Below are positions 23,407-35,822 of a stretch of 64,000 nt of DNA, in pieces; the first letter of the stretch is position 1, and each line of letters opens with the position of its first letter. This DNA comes from Pollenia angustigena. Lineage: Eukaryota; Arthropoda; Insecta; Diptera; Polleniidae. The translations under genes and the position numbers were made by a program. The stretch lies in the NCBI GenBank assembly GCA_930367215.1, contig OV884056.1, positions 88,547,285 to 88,611,284 of the forward strand, written 5' to 3'. The notes under the pieces were generated by a model that worked only from the letters and a program-made list of their open reading frames with translations, was not told the origin of the DNA and did not search any database.

Positions 23407-24555
23407 TCTAGTCTCCAAACCAGAGTTGTCTGATTAGAGGTTTTGTCCTTGAATTGTTTGAAGACAAACAAAAATTTAATTTGGGGATTTTGTTGAGGAT
23501 TTTAGTTTTAATTTTGAGGATTTTCATTATTTTCATTTAATTTTTATTTTCATTAATATTTTTGCTTTTTTTTTGGCAACAACAAAAACAATTTTAGAAA
23601 TAAAACCAAGGCCCATCTATCAGGTCTGCTTACTTGTACAAAAACAAAAAACTTTTTCTTTTAAGCTGTCAAAAACTAACTACCACATATACAAAGCAAA
23701 AGGAAAAAACGTGTATGTAAACAACATTTGAAAGCTCAAAAGAACGAAAACAATGATCATCAGGCTTCTTGCGCAGACCTTTTCAATAGGCCTTGAATAA
23801 AACTATATGTTTAACAAATCCTTTAATAAATAATGACATTAAAGGCAATTGAATACAAATTGGTAAGGGTTTCAATAATAAAAAGTGGTTAAGACAAAGC
23901 CACTTTTTGGGCCACCTTGTCTGGTCCTAGTGTTGGGTCTCTTGGCGGGCCAACCGGAAAACGGCAAAATAATAGCTTTAGTAAAAACTATGAGCCTACT
24001 CTTTGTAAACCGGTAGTAGTAAGCTACTTGGAAAACTTGGATACAAGAAATTCTTCTTATCATCCCCAAGTAGATAAGAGAAAGACAGCTTTCCGCTGAA
24101 ATGCAGCTCTGTAAAAGAACACATAATTTTCATAAGAAATTGGTAATTTTTTATTCTTGACTGCCGTGGGGATCGGACCCAGGCATTCACGGACAGGTTA
24201 CCCTTACATGTTTCAATTTTTACCACTCAATCTCTTCAGAGGGTTTTAAAATTAAAATTTCTCTAACGTAGGCCTATTGTTTTCTGTTATTTTTTTTACC
24301 AAAATTAGCCTAAAAAAAGCTTGAGAATGGAATCTCAATAAGTTTAAGAGCAGTGCTAATTTCTATACAAGCGTAACGCACTTCAAACCCGAAAATTATC
24401 ATTTTGAATTCCAATTTTTCTAACTTAGACCCAAAACATGCATTAGTTTAAAGGATACGTAAATAAATGTCCATGGTTTTCGCTCGGCGAAACTGGAAGT
24501 GTCCATTTCAATTAAATTTTTCTTACTCAGACTCGATATTCGTGTTTTCTACGCC
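23407..24555. other. AT-rich DNA with a tRNA-like scrap
   Basis: No gene. At 24157-24215 the minus strand reads CCTGTCCGTGAATGCCTGGG, then GTCCGATCCCCACGG, a tRNA T-arm-like block that may be a SINE head. Confidence 0.35.
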
Positions 24556-24850
24556 CTTTATAACCAGTTTGTTATTCCGTGTGAAACCTTTTTAATATTC
24601 ATCTAACCCCATAAAGAATATACATATTCGAAGTCTTTGAGTAATTCCAAGTCGATTTAGTTCTGTCCGTCTGTCTATCTGGCCGTCTTTCCGTCTGCTG
24701 AAATTCCAAAGACTCAATTGAAAATAATAAAATTTGTGACAAGCTCTCTCTAGTTCTCCAAAGCTGTTTGGGATCGAAATCCAGCATAATCGATTAAGTA
24801 GAAAAAAATAAAAATTTCATATTTTTGGTTAAAAAACTAACATAAATTAG
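24556..24850 (+). repeat. Family A fragment
   Basis: A diverged match to the head half of family A (GTTATTCCGTGTGAAACC, the GTCCGTCTGTC stretch, AATCCAGCATAATCGATTA). Confidence 0.6.
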
Positions 24851-25033
24851 TGACTGAATGCACTAAAAGATTTGGACGTTTTTACTCTTGATAATAATTA
24901 TCGTTTGTATTTAAATTCCCAAACATTTTAATATCTTCCGTTTCACTTGAAAATCAATTTTTAAAATTTTTTACAAGAGTTATCAAAGTAATTTTTGGGA
25001 ATACAAAATTTTAATTTAAAAGATTTTTTACAT

Positions 25034-25163
25034 TCTTAAAGACCGTTTTACACTATCACACAATCCTTAAGAGTTTTGACGAAAATGCTTCCCTAATTTA
25101 ATTATTGTTTGAAAATTTTCAAAAAAATATGTAAGACTTGTATGACAGTGTAAAGTACCCTTA
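25034..25163. mobile_element. MITE (TTTACACTATCACACAAT family)
   Basis: The ends CTTAAAGACCGTTTTACACT and GTGTAAAGTACCCTTAAG are inverted. The same family forms the adjacent pair at 52971-53287. Confidence 0.6.
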
Positions 25164-25248
25164 AGATTTACATATTTCCTTTTTCAACTGCTTGAATTTT
25201 TTAGAGTTCTGACTCAAGTTTAAACCGCCAACTTTGGTTGTTTAACGT

Positions 25249-25753
25249 TATGTTCACATTTGGGTTTTAAAAAGCGTTTAAGCAACTCGAACGTGATTAA
25301 GCTCTTATCAATTCAAAATTGAGATGATAAGCTTAACATTAAAATGATTGATTTGTTAATCACTTCAAATTGACATGATTATAACTAAATAGTTATTCAT
25401 TAATCACATAGAATCTTCTGAACATACCTCAAACTGAGTATAATGTAAAATCATCCACCATGTAGGTACCCCTCACGTGAAAAACTGACCACAGTATCTT
25501 CTTAAAGTTTTATTTTGTCTTTAAATAAACCATTAATTTTTTCAATTTCATCATTAATATGTTTAAAATAAACTCTTGATAACTTTATTAAAGTTGTTAT
25601 CCATTTTTATACCTTAAAGGAATATAAATTCGCTTGTTGTATTTTTTTCTTAATCAACTGTCCTCTGAATCATCTCAACTGTATTGTGAACGGCTTTGAT
25701 TAGCTTAATAAAAATTTTGCTTAAACGCGTTAAAAACCCCAAGTGTAAACATG
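25249..25753. mobile_element. MITE, about 505 bp
   Basis: The left end TATGTTCACATTTGGGTTTT with AGCGTTTAAGCAA mirrors the right end TTGCTTAAACGCG with CCCCAAGTGTAAACATGG. Confidence 0.7.
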
Positions 25754-25869
25754 GTATTAGGGCTAATTAATTAGTGAAAGTTCGATTTGATAACATTTTT
25801 CGTAGTGTTGCCACAATATTATTTTTTAAAATACATAATATATGCATTAATATGCAAACCTGGTAACTG

Positions 25870-26215
25870 CTTTTAAACATTTTACAGGCGAGACAAAAAC
25901 TTTTTATAGCATCTTTAGAGGAAAACCAAAACTTAGTTGATTTTGCGCACTTCACGACTCAAATTGAAGAAAAACTACATCGTCGGCTTAGAGTGTAAAC
26001 CTGCTAACTCCCTTTTAACAAATTTTACAGGAGAGACAAAAAACCTTTTTTCCTATTTGCTGTTTGAGAGGAAAACGAAAAATATTGTTGATTTGAATAA
26101 CTTCAGGACTGAAATTGAAGAAAAACTTAATGCTGGTCGACGAGGCATATCTTTCTCTACCATACGGCATTAAAATCTCAATTTACTTAAAAAGTGGATT
26201 AAGCAGGTGTGCATA
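25870..26215 (+). repeat. Dispersed repeat family D, two adjacent copies
   Basis: Two related units start TTTTACAGGCGAGACAAAAAC and TTTTACAGGAGAGACAAAAA. Both contain a conserved short frame ending in IEEKL, the second continuing NAGRRGISFSTI. Further copies lie at 36640-36815 and, inverted, 63230-63480. The frame recurs across copies, but its origin is unknown. Confidence 0.6.
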
Positions 26216-26338
26216 TATAATATATGGGGCACTGATTTACAGCTGTTGAGATTAAACTACATATAAATTTCAGTTAAGTTTAACTAAACTAAGATTGACC
26301 TTTCACTGATTCATAGAAAAGAAAACAAAATTAAATAA

Positions 26339-27027
26339 TTGAAGCACAGCCGCGAATAACTTTGTAAACGCCACATTTTGCAAAAACTGTTTTTTTTACA
26401 TATAACCGTTGGCCTAACTCTCTTACACAGTTTAAACATCAAAAACTATGCACCCTAACACCTTCAAAATGGCAGACAAAGTGTCAGCCAGTGGAAGAAC
26501 ATTGCAAGCTACTAACAAAATAATGAAACCGAAATGGTTTTGGAGTGCGGAATAGTCTTTTAAAAGCATTTTGCATAAAAGTTTTTATTATCATTATTTT
26601 TAATAATAGGAAAAAAAAAATTTTAAAAACAAATAATGCTGCCTGTCAAAAAACGTTTTTTGCTCTCCTGGGGGGTTACCGCGTATTTCGATTCGAAAGA
26701 AATCATTTACGGATTCGAACAATTTTTACTGTGTATTACGATTTTCGTAATATTTGTTTTGAATAAACGGAATTTTTTCATACTTTATTGAAAACAAAAA
26801 ATCACTTTCTTAAAAGCCACTCTCTATAACGAACAAAAATTGTTCATCAAATTTCCCATTTTTTTTAAATACAACCCTGTCATCGTTTCGAACGATTACA
26901 AAAATCGTAATACACAGTACGAATTGTTCGAATCCGTAAATGAGTTTTATTCGAATCAAATACGCGGTAACCCCCCTGAAAAATTATTATTTTGTAACTT
27001 AAAACGTTATTCGCGGCTGTGCTTCAA
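26339..27027. mobile_element. MITE family E, copy 1, interrupted
   Basis: The ends TTGAAGCACAGCCGCGAATA and its reverse complement at 27008-27027 delimit the element. It is interrupted by another MITE at 26671-26975. The uninterrupted sequence is visible in the second copy at 33828-34404. Confidence 0.85.
26671..26975. mobile_element. Nested MITE with GGGGGTTACC ends and CTG duplication
   Basis: The ends GGGGGTTACCGCGTATTTCG and the reverse complement are inverted, followed by an inverted AATCATTTACGGATTCGAAC block. CTG is duplicated at 26668-26670 and 26976-26978. The other family E copy reads straight through CTCTCCTGAAAATTATT, which confirms the empty site. Confidence 0.85.
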
Positions 27028-27084
27028 TAGACTACTCAACAACGACTTTCAAAGATTAATTTAAGTTCAAACGCTGGTCCTTAT

Positions 27085-27300
27085 GTCGAAAACTGTCTGC
27101 AAGGCCAGGATTTTGAGATGTGAATTAAGTTTAAACTTAGTTTAGTATAGTGTGAAACTTGGATTTTTCCGGCGTAATGTGATTTTATTTATTAATTCAT
27201 TAAAAAACCAACATTTTTAATAAAACTATGCTGTTCCGTCGAAATCTTGTATACAAACTTGGTAAAGGCGGCACATATTTCTCTGTCTTCACAGAAAACC
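27085..27300. repeat. Diverged relative of the 51.3-kb MITE
   Basis: It shares GTTTAAACTTAGTTTAG, GAAACTTGGATTTTTC and TATACAAACTTGGTAA-type phrases with 51329-51563, in inverted order. The ends are not clear. Confidence 0.4.
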
Positions 27301-27728
27301 AAGCTTAAGACGCGTAAAATGTAAAATGCTTAAAGAAAGGTATTACTGTATTGAAATTTAGTTTTATTTAGGCTTTTTAATACTAGATAATGAGCGATCC
27401 ATAACTTACGCTAGGTCCAATATAAAATCCCTTCCTGAAAATCACTTGAATACGCATATTAATTTTTATGAAACACATTATGATGTTTTATTCAAATCAG
27501 TCAACTAGTTGTAATATTGAGAGGTCGTATTTCATAAAGATTGCCTTTAAAATTATAGATCGGTGCCATTTAGAGCCCACTCCAGAAGTATTCGAACTCT
27601 CGGAGTTTTTGTATAATTGTCCCCCTTGTTTTGTTTAGTGATGTACGGTGTTTATTAGTGTGAGGGTTGCGGGTTCAACTCCCGACAAAAACTAAGCTTC
27701 AATACTTGGGGCTAAAAGTCTACGTTAC

Positions 27729-28478
27729 TACCCTGCAAATAATAGGACCAGTCCAAACACGAGTGTAAAGAGTAGCCAACAAGGGACCAGTCCAAAAGTA
27801 ACCCAAACGTATGGAAAAAAAACATGGTATATTTAACATTACGATGTCCTAGGGGAGGACCATACAACCCACCTTTGGACTTCTTAGGAGTAGTTTTAAA
27901 ACTACTCCATGTCAACTCAAGAGGATTAGTTTTGAAGTCGTTTAAAAACGAAAGCATGTCGTTAAAAAACGAAGACATGTCGTCTCACTACAAACACTTT
28001 TTTACAATCCCTGCAAATAAAATTGGACCACCTGATCCATTTTGATAAAATGGACTACTCCAGAGACTGGTCCGATGTATAGCAAGCATGGACCATGTCA
28101 TTGTTAAAAAGTGTTTGTAGTGAGACGACATGTCTTCGTTTTTTAACGACATGCTTTTGTTTTTAAACGACTTCAAAACTAATCCTCTTGAGTATACCAT
28201 GGAGTAGTTTCAAAACTACTCCTTAGTGGTCCAAAGGTGGGTTATATGGTCCTCTCCTATGACATCGTAATGTTAAATAGACCAGGTTTTTTCCATACGT
28301 TTGGGTTACTTTTGGACTAGTCCTGGTCCCTTGTGGACTACTCTTTACACGCGTGTTTGGACTGGTCCTATTGTTTGCAGGGAATGACATGGTTCATGCT
28401 TGCAATACATCGGAATAGTCCATGGAGTAGTCCATTTTATCAAAATGGATCAGGTGGTCCAATTTTATTCGCAGGGTA
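27729..28478. mobile_element. Foldback element with A-B-A'-B' structure
   Basis: The termini are TA-CCCTGCAAATAA and TTATTCGCAGGG-TA. Segment A (about 27731-28005) is inverted at 28100-28382, and segment B (about 28006-28100) is inverted at 28384-28478, so two mutually exclusive long hairpins are possible. Short frames inside are mirror images of each other and not genes. A relative lies at 45598-46187. Confidence 0.8.
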
Positions 28479-29762
28479 TTGCTCACTTAATTCAGTTCGA
28501 TTATATTAGTTTCAATTCCTTGCTTTTCAATTTCATTACTTCCATCTAAATTTCTTGGTTTTCAGACAAATTGGCCATATACAAAACTTTTAATTATCAA
28601 CATATTTACATACATTTAATAGCAGATATAAATTTTGAGTACATTTTGTTTTTCGATATGCTCCATAAAATGTTTTAAATAAAGCAAAAAGGAAAAAACG
28701 AATAATAAGTATAAGAAAAGAAAAACATTAATGTTGTGAGATCTTTAATGTTAAAACTCATATTTGGCATCCGGTTCCGGTTTAAACGGCCAACTAATAT
28801 TATTAAGGCCTATTAATGATAGAAATGTTTACAAAAAAATAAAACAAAACTTCAGTACTAACAAGCTGGTGGTACTTTTATAAGTCATTAGGTATGTGTA
28901 TAAACGATGTATTTAAATGGAATTTATGTATGTTAAATGAGAAGGACTTTTTTTCTTGGAGGTCTTAACTGAAGAGTGGGACTCTTCGTTTGTTTTTATT
29001 GGGAAGATGCTGATGCGTTTAAATGAATGAGGAAGTAGATTTTGTTTCATTGTTGCAGCCAGTTATCATGAACTTTTAAGCAAAATTTTTCATCTTTTAT
29101 TATTTTTTTTACACTTTTTCTGCCCGTAATCTTTAATGTCTGTCTTTTTGACTGTCTGTGTTTTATCGAATGACAATGGCTAAAGCAGGTGGCAGACAGT
29201 TTGTTGCATTTAACCATCACGTTTTATTAAAAAAAAAAAAACTATATTTTTTTTTGTTAAATTTTTCTTTATTTTCTTTATTATTTGCCAAGATTTTTTT
29301 TATTTTCTTTACACATAAAATTTTTTTATTTTTATTTTTTTTTTTGAAGTTTAACAGCATCTGTTAACGATTTGCCAAGTGATAAACATTTTTTTTGCAA
29401 TTTTGTCTTGTCTTGTTGTCATCATTGTTATTTGTTGCAGTTGTTTTGTTTTTAAGTTTTCTTCTATTTCTATAAACAATTGTTAAAATATTGTTGCAAT
29501 TTTTTTAAATCATTTTGGTTAACATTTTTTTTTTTGGTCTATAATATTTTGGCTTTTGTCAATGTTTAAAACAATACAATACATAATGCACAATGGGTTG
29601 AAGTTAATTAAAAAACCTTTTTAAAATTAAACAGAGATCAAAATTGGTTTAGACTAGTAGACCAGCACTGCAGACAAAGTAACGAGTATGTGGTTAAAAA
29701 TGTACTATTTTTTTTACGTCAGACTAAGTGCACATTAGTTTTTTAAAAACACTTCCTAGTGG
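28479..29762. other. AT-rich DNA, nothing recognised
   Basis: It looks like ordinary non-coding DNA with long T runs. No bounded repeat or gene was found. Confidence 0.4.
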
Positions 29763-29839
29763 TGGATATTGGAATACTCAGTTTGTCATTCGGTGTAAAA
29801 CTTTTTAAACCTTCGTCTAAGACCACATAGTGTATATAT

Positions 29840-30345
29840 ATATTAGGGAGGTCCTTATTAAGGAAATGTTCGAAATTGTCTTTACGATCGTTCTAAATAG
29901 GTTCCAAATATATCAAAAAAATTCGTTCCAAATTGCAGCTCTTAAATTGAAATCAACCCAGCCCCCCCCCCCCACGTTAACCAAAGTTTTAAGTGGGATA
30001 AACATGGGAAAAGTTCTGTTATTACTTTGGAATTTCATAAGTTATACACTAATGAACGGATCATATCGATACATGATAATTCTTGCATCAAGAATAAAAT
30101 TGACTAGAACTTTGATTTTAACATCGAATAAATTTTGAACCAATTAAGTTAGAAAAAATTATATGAGACCTTTTTTGTAGAGCGTTAAATTTGCTACAAG
30201 AATTTTCATGCATCGATATGATCCATTCATTTTTATTCCAAAATTAAGAGCGGAAATTGAATACGATTTTTTTATTTTTGATATATTTGGAACCAATTTA
30301 AAACGATCGTGAAGAAAATTTTGAAGATGTCCTAAATCATATCTA
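29840..30345. repeat. Imperfect inverted repeat, about 500 bp
   Basis: The left GGTTCCAAATATATCAAAAA and GGATCATATCGATACATGAT phrases reappear inverted near 30290 and 30215. A 12-base C run sits at 29962-29973 in the left arm only. Probably a decayed foldback transposon. Confidence 0.6.
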
Positions 30346-30426
30346 TATATGTGACAGCGCATAGAGAAAGGGACCTAAGGGTAAAAAAAATCAATTTTCA
30401 CTTCTTTTTTTTGATGTGGACAACAT

Positions 30427-31083
30427 CTGTAGTGCGATTCACTAACTTTTATAACGATAATCGAATCTTTAAAATAAATATAACGAAAATTTATCGAATA
30501 TGCTATTCAGTAAAATTTTTAACGATATTCGCTGTCGTTTAAAATCAGCTGTTACTTTAAGCATTTTTTTTGTCGTTATTTTAGCGACAATAATTTAGGT
30601 TGTGTTTATTTAATCGATAAAATGTATTTTATGTTTAAAATAGTTTTACGTACACACAAAGATATATTCATATGCATATGTATGAACAAAAACAAAAACA
30701 AAATCCTAAATTTTAAAATTTACAAAAAAGCATATTAAGAACAAAAAGAAAATTCTAAACGTAAAATAAAAAAAAAATTAAAAACCATAAATTAACCCTT
30801 CGTCTTACTCATGAGTATGGCCAGACCTTTTTCAATGCATTTTGAATGCAAAAACATGTGTAACACAGGGGGTTAAGAACAATTTCATTTGTTTTTATTT
30901 TATTCTCTTTTGTGCTTTTCGTTTTTTTTTTAACATTTTTAAGACAGAGATGTTACAAAAATACAGCTGTTTACTATCGTTTAAAAAAATAACAGAATCA
31001 CACTATCGTTACTGCAAGCGAATATATTTGTCGACAAGTATAACGATTGTCGGTTCGTTAAAAGTTAGTGAATCGCACCACTG
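30427..31083. mobile_element. hAT-like MITE, 657 bp
   Basis: The ends CTGTAGTGCGATTCACTAAC and GTTAGTGAATCGCACCACTG are inverted. The flanks GACAACAT and GAGAACAA match at 6 of 8 positions, consistent with a decayed 8-bp target duplication. Confidence 0.65.
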
Positions 31084-31099
31084 AGAACAAAACCCTTCA

Positions 31100-31845
31100 C
31101 ATAAGTATATAAAAGAGTTGCGTGAGTGACTTACTGACCCATTCGTCATCGCCCAGCCCAAACCACTGGCCCTAGAAACTTGAATTTGGACTAGCGATTG
31201 GTCACTCCCCAAATCGATCCACTAAGACGGGATATTTCGAAATTCGAATGTTTAGGGGGTAAAAAAAGGTAAAAACGGAAAAATTCGGTAACATTGTATC
31301 TCCAAAACTAAAAGAGATGCAAAATAAATGTAATACCGTTGTTCTTTAGAAAAATAAGCGGACAGGTGTGTGGTACTTTTTTCAAATTCGGCCGTATTAG
31401 GGTGTAAACGGGTAAAATCAGAATTTTAGTACTTTTTTGCCACCCCATCTCCTTTTGAACCAATAAACATAAAAACAAAGTTAAAACCACATTCGAAAAA
31501 AATACGTATACGAATTTGGTACTTTTCCGAAATTCCTGTATTTAACGGGTGAAAATCGTAACTATTTTTGGTACTTTTTTTACAAAACATTTTCCTCCAT
31601 TCATTGACATATTCGTACTAAATTATAGGCTGCCACTACAATACTGAAATTTTTGATACTTTAAAAAGGAAATACGGGAAATTTGATATTTTCCTTTAGC
31701 TTTTTGGTTCTACAAAAGTAGCGGGTTAAATGCTAGAATTTAAACAAGTTTAAACCTTGAAAAATAAACTTTGGCATAAAAATATGTCCACGAAGAAAAA
31801 GGAGACGCTAACGAAGTAGCGGGTATATGCATGTATATATATAAA
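31100..31845 (+). repeat. Dispersed repeat family C, longer copy
   Basis: The last 270 bp match 18050-18335, ending GGAGACGCTAACGAAGTAGC. The preceding 450 bp, with GGTACTTTTTTCAAATTCGG and related phrases, may belong to the same element. No coding capacity. Confidence 0.5.
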
Positions 31846-31848
31846 CAT

Positions 31849-32409
31849 ATCGCACACCTAGTTCAATAGTGACTCAACTCAAAAAACATAATTTTTCAAA
31901 AATCAAAGAAACTGTTTTTGACCTAAAAAAAGTTAAAACCCAATCTTTTTTTATTATTTATAAACCAGATAATGAACAATTTGTAATTGAGTCATTTTTG
32001 ATTATCAAGTTTCGACACTTTTGCCAAATTCTAAACTGACACAAGTCTATGTATGTATTATTTGCACAAGTTACCGAATTATTTAACGTTTTGTCACTTT
32101 ATCGAAATTCTTTTCAAGTTTTGACGCTTTTGTTTAATTCTAAACTGACACAAGTCAGTTCGAATTAAGACTACTTAGCACTTAGCAGTAGGGATCTACT
32201 ACCATTATATTTTATGACACAACTAAAAATAAGTCAATTTTTTGAATTGCCCAATTGGAGCATAAATAAAGACATAACTTTTTTTAGCAACAGTTAACAA
32301 CAACAAAATATGCTTATATTTTTTTTATAGATAAACAACTGTATTGTGCATAGTTTTCTTTTTCTTGAGTTTTTTTGAGTTAAGTCACTTTTGAACTTGG
32401 TGTGCGATA
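31849..32409. mobile_element. TIR element, about 560 bp
   Basis: The left end TATCGCACACCTAGTTCAAT with AGTGACTCAACTCAAAAAA mirrors the right end TTTTTTTGAGTTAAGTCACT with TTGAACTTGGTGTGCGATA. Confidence 0.75.
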
Positions 32410-32930
32410 AATATAAATGGACCGATTTTTACTAAATTTGGCACGTAATTTCTAAACTTCTAAAACTATGACAGACAAATTTTACTGCAACATAATATTA
32501 GGCGTACTTAAGTGTTTTCCGATAGTCTGCTTTAGATGGGCCTTATAATTAATTTTGGACCGATCATCGCGAAATTTTGCAGAGTGCTTTCTAATCTTAT
32601 AAAACTATGACAGGCCGAATTTTTTTTTTGTTATGGTTTGAGGCGTTGCAAACTGTTTTCCTAAAGAAGGCTTCAAATAGGGTCTAGGTTAAATTATGGA
32701 CCGATCTTCACACTGTTGTACGATTTCCAGTCATATAAAATGAATTTGTGCAAAATTTAATAAATATAATTGGATTCAAACTTTTTTCTACTAAGCCGAT
32801 TGAACAGGTTTTCAATAACAAACTGAACTACTCCTTACTTTTTGGTATTTAAAATGAATATTTAAAAGTTTCAAACGAAATGACAAACTTTGTATACCAT
32901 CATTCACCATTAGTGCCGGAGGGTATAAAA
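32410..32930 (-). repeat. Family A-like repeat, diverged
   Basis: On the minus strand it begins TTATACCCTCCGGCACTAAT and continues CAAAGTTTGTCATTTCGTTT, a diverged version of the family A head. Confidence 0.5.
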
Positions 32931-33827
32931 AATCGCAACTTTTATAAACATCTTAATTGGTTTTTGCGTTTTTATTGCTAAGGAAAAGTGCAAGTTTACG
33001 AGTCACAATTTTTTGGCAAATTTAAACAGTTTGTGTAAATGAATTCTCATACAACACTATTAGCGTTTCAGTTTTCCACAAATCTACCGAACCAAACACT
33101 TAGGTACGATATTTAATGTTTATTTTCGAACACTGCTTTTAAGCAACAAAGCCTGAAAACCCATACTATTTTAATTTCAAATTGCCGAATAAAAAACAGT
33201 TAAAAAAACCAAATTTTCATAAAAAAAGTATTAAAAACTGTACGAAATCATAGAATAATAAGTATCAGGGAGAGTTTTCATTATTTACACAGAAAAAATT
33301 CTCCAAAATTTTTCACCAATTAAAGCATTAATCAAAAAAAAAATCAGTTTTAATTAAAAATTTAATCAAGTGAATTAAACTTTTAATCAAGTAAATTAAA
33401 CGTTTAATTAATACTATTAACTGGTTTAATTGATACTATTAATTTGTTTACTGGTGCAAATTTAATTAATTTTTTAATTAATATCACAAATTTTTTAATT
33501 GAAATCAATTTTTATTTTTTTATGTGTATTTTTTTTATTTGATATTTGGCGCTTGTTTTAATTTTTATTCCCTATTTTCTTTTGTTTGGCGTTATATGGG
33601 TTTTGAAATTGAGAACAAAATTTCTAATGACTATACCTTGTTCTTATTCTACCATGTACGAAATTAGACAAGATATTAAAAACTTTATATATTAAGGTTA
33701 ATCATGGTGGTCCTTGGTCCTTTTATTTTTTGTGCAAATGTGCTATTTTTCTAAATATTTATTCTGGCAACACAAAAACTTCTGGTAGCACTGTTAAAAA
33801 TCTTCATTTGATTACAATTGAAGCACA
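32931..33827. other. AT-rich DNA with a short ACACAGAAAA element
   Basis: At about 33287-33530, ACACAGAAAAAATTCTCC and a weak inverted partner bound a stretch of TTAATCAAGTGAATTAAAC-type direct and inverted repeats. The rest is unassigned. Confidence 0.4.
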
Positions 33828-34404
33828 GCCGAGAATAACGTTGTAAACGCCGTTGGCCTTACTGTCTTACACAGTTTAAACATCAAATCAACCAAAACTA
33901 TGCACCTTAACGCCTTCAAAATGGCATACAAAGTGTCAGCCAGTGGAAGAACATTGCAAGTTACTAACAAAATGGTGAAACCGAAATAGTTTTGGAGTGC
34001 GGAATAGTGTTTTAAAAGCATTTTGCATAAAAGTTTTTATTATCATTATTTTTAATAATAGGAAAAAAAAATTTTAAAACAAATGAGCCGTTTATTTTGA
34101 AAGTGGCATAAGTCATTTCGGTTTTTAAGTCGAGATATTTAAGGGTTTGCGTTTTAACACGTTTAAAAATGTGGATGCTAACTTTCGAGAAGATTCACTT
34201 GTATTTGATACATCATGATAATGATATTTTTCTCAGTATTATTATTATTATTATTTATTATTAACTCGATTTTTTTTGAAAAAGTGACTAATGCCACTTT
34301 CAAAATAAACGGCTCAAATAATGCTGCCTGCCAAAAAATTTTGTTTTGCTCTCCTGAAAATTATTATTTTGTAACTTAAAACGTTATTTGCGGCTGTGCC
34401 TCAA
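33828..34404. mobile_element. MITE family E, copy 2, interrupted elsewhere
   Basis: It has the same ends as 26339-27027. It lacks a block of about 35 bp present in copy 1 and carries a different insertion at 34085-34315. Confidence 0.85.
34085..34315. mobile_element. Nested MITE with GAGCCGTTTATTTTG ends
   Basis: The ends GAGCCGTTTATTTTGAAAGT and ACTTTCAAAATAAACGGCTC are perfect inverted repeats. AAAT is duplicated at 34081-34084 and 34316-34319. Family E copy 1 reads uninterrupted AAAACAAATAATGCTGCCTG at the same point. Confidence 0.85.
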
Positions 34405-35566
34405 TTATACACAATTGTGTAATTATCTATTTTATGTTAAAATCCACGAAAATGTTGAATTTATAAGTTTTCTTAAAACCAATATGGCGCGTAATATGTC
34501 AGATGTTATTGTTTACATTTGTTTGCAACTGAGCAAATATGCACTACTAATTTTGCTCATGGTTTTTTAGTGCAAACGAAGTATAAAAGAGCAAATTGCA
34601 GAATGTGTGTATTTTTGCAGGCATTTGCATCGTTTGCACACTTTGCACTACCCATCGTGATTTCCCTTATTATTCAAATAAAAATCAAAAAATTATTAAC
34701 GTTAGTACCAAAAAGTATTACAAAATAAAATAAATTTATTAAGAAATTGCTGATGTAATATCTTAATTTATACTATACCACTTTTTATTCGGTATTTATC
34801 CTCTTACAACCTATTGTGCATTGCCTTTAAATATTGTAAACAAAAAAAAAAAAAACGTAAACAAAAGCTTTAACCTTTTTGCCAACTTGCCACTTAACCT
34901 TTACATTTAACAGTTTGGAGTATCAATTTTGTAGCTTCTTCTGGGTTTTCTACCTCATCTTTAGACGCTGACATTAAGGAAGTGTTTGTTGAATGCAAGA
35001 AATTGCTAAACACAAACACTCACACACAAACACACATGGCGAATATTTAAATCGAAATTTCTTTAACAATGACATACTTCAGTTGGATAAAAGTAACATT
35101 GAATAACAAAAGAAAATAAAAAGCGTTTAATAATTTCACTTCATAAATCATAAATAATGTTTAATACACATTTTTGTATCAAATTGAAAAATACAAAATA
35201 ACAAAAGTTAAAAGAAAAAATATTGGTTAACCCCTTAAAACCCTCGTGGCTTAAATTTTTATTATACAACCGCACACTCCTGTTTTCAGAAAACAATTAT
35301 TTCCAACTTCAACTTTGATCTATAACTTTTTTTTTGCATATTTATTTTTTAAATATTATTTAATAAAAGCTAAATTAAGCCAACAAAATTAAAAAGGGTG
35401 AATTGTTTAAAAAAAAAATGTTTAACTTTCGTGAATTCATGTTAAGTGTTCGTCGGTTTGGTTTCCGCCTGATTATGTCATTTAAATTAAATTAAAAGTT
35501 TATTTAATAATAATTTTTTTTAATATAAAATAATAAAAACAAAAAACTTTTCTTATCTTCTTGCAG
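34405..35566. other. AT-rich, mostly single-copy-looking DNA
   Basis: No bounded repeat was identified. It lies directly upstream of the exon-like segment at 35567 and would be intron of that transcript if the exon is real. Confidence 0.35.
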
Positions 35567-35762
35567 GTATTTTTACACACAAAATGTTGGCGACACGAAA
35601 TTTTAAAGGAAAATTCTTTTTAGGCGGTAAGTAATAAATTTTTGCCTTAATTTAATTAATAAACATTTAATTCATGTTCTTTAAACATATTCACCGCTAT
35701 AGCGTATGTTATGGGAATATGTTATATGGCAGCAAAACTATATTCCCATCCCCAACAAATCG
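35567..35762 (+). CDS. Candidate signal-peptide exons (possible 5' end of the 55-kb gene)
   Basis: Exon 35567-35626 follows a strong acceptor (TATCTTCTTGCAG|). It has an ATG at 35584 encoding MLATRNFKGKFFLG and ends at a strong donor (GGCG|GTAAGTAA). After a 76-nt intron (35627-35702), a second segment begins at 35703 and continues the frame as AYVMGICYMAAKLYSHPQQI, with a possible weak donor ATCG|GTACCG after 35762. Together this looks like a signal peptide: a basic n-region and a hydrophobic FFLGAYVMGICYMAA. The chitin-binding gene at 55 kb needs such a start, and a phase-1 join to an acceptor at 55031-55032 would be in frame. The link spans 19 kb of repeats and is inference. Confidence 0.38.
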
Positions 35763-35822
35763 GTACCGCAAATATTTTGGAAGCCCAAATTTCTATTGTG
35801 AATTATTTGTCAGTTATATATA

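Noticed and set aside
23745..23775. Minus-strand CTGATGATCATTG as a hammerhead core
   Set aside because: No pairing stem II and no GAAA downstream.
27712..28200. 70-88-codon proteins in the foldback element
   Set aside because: They share peptide text only because the DNA is an inverted repeat. No coding signature was seen.
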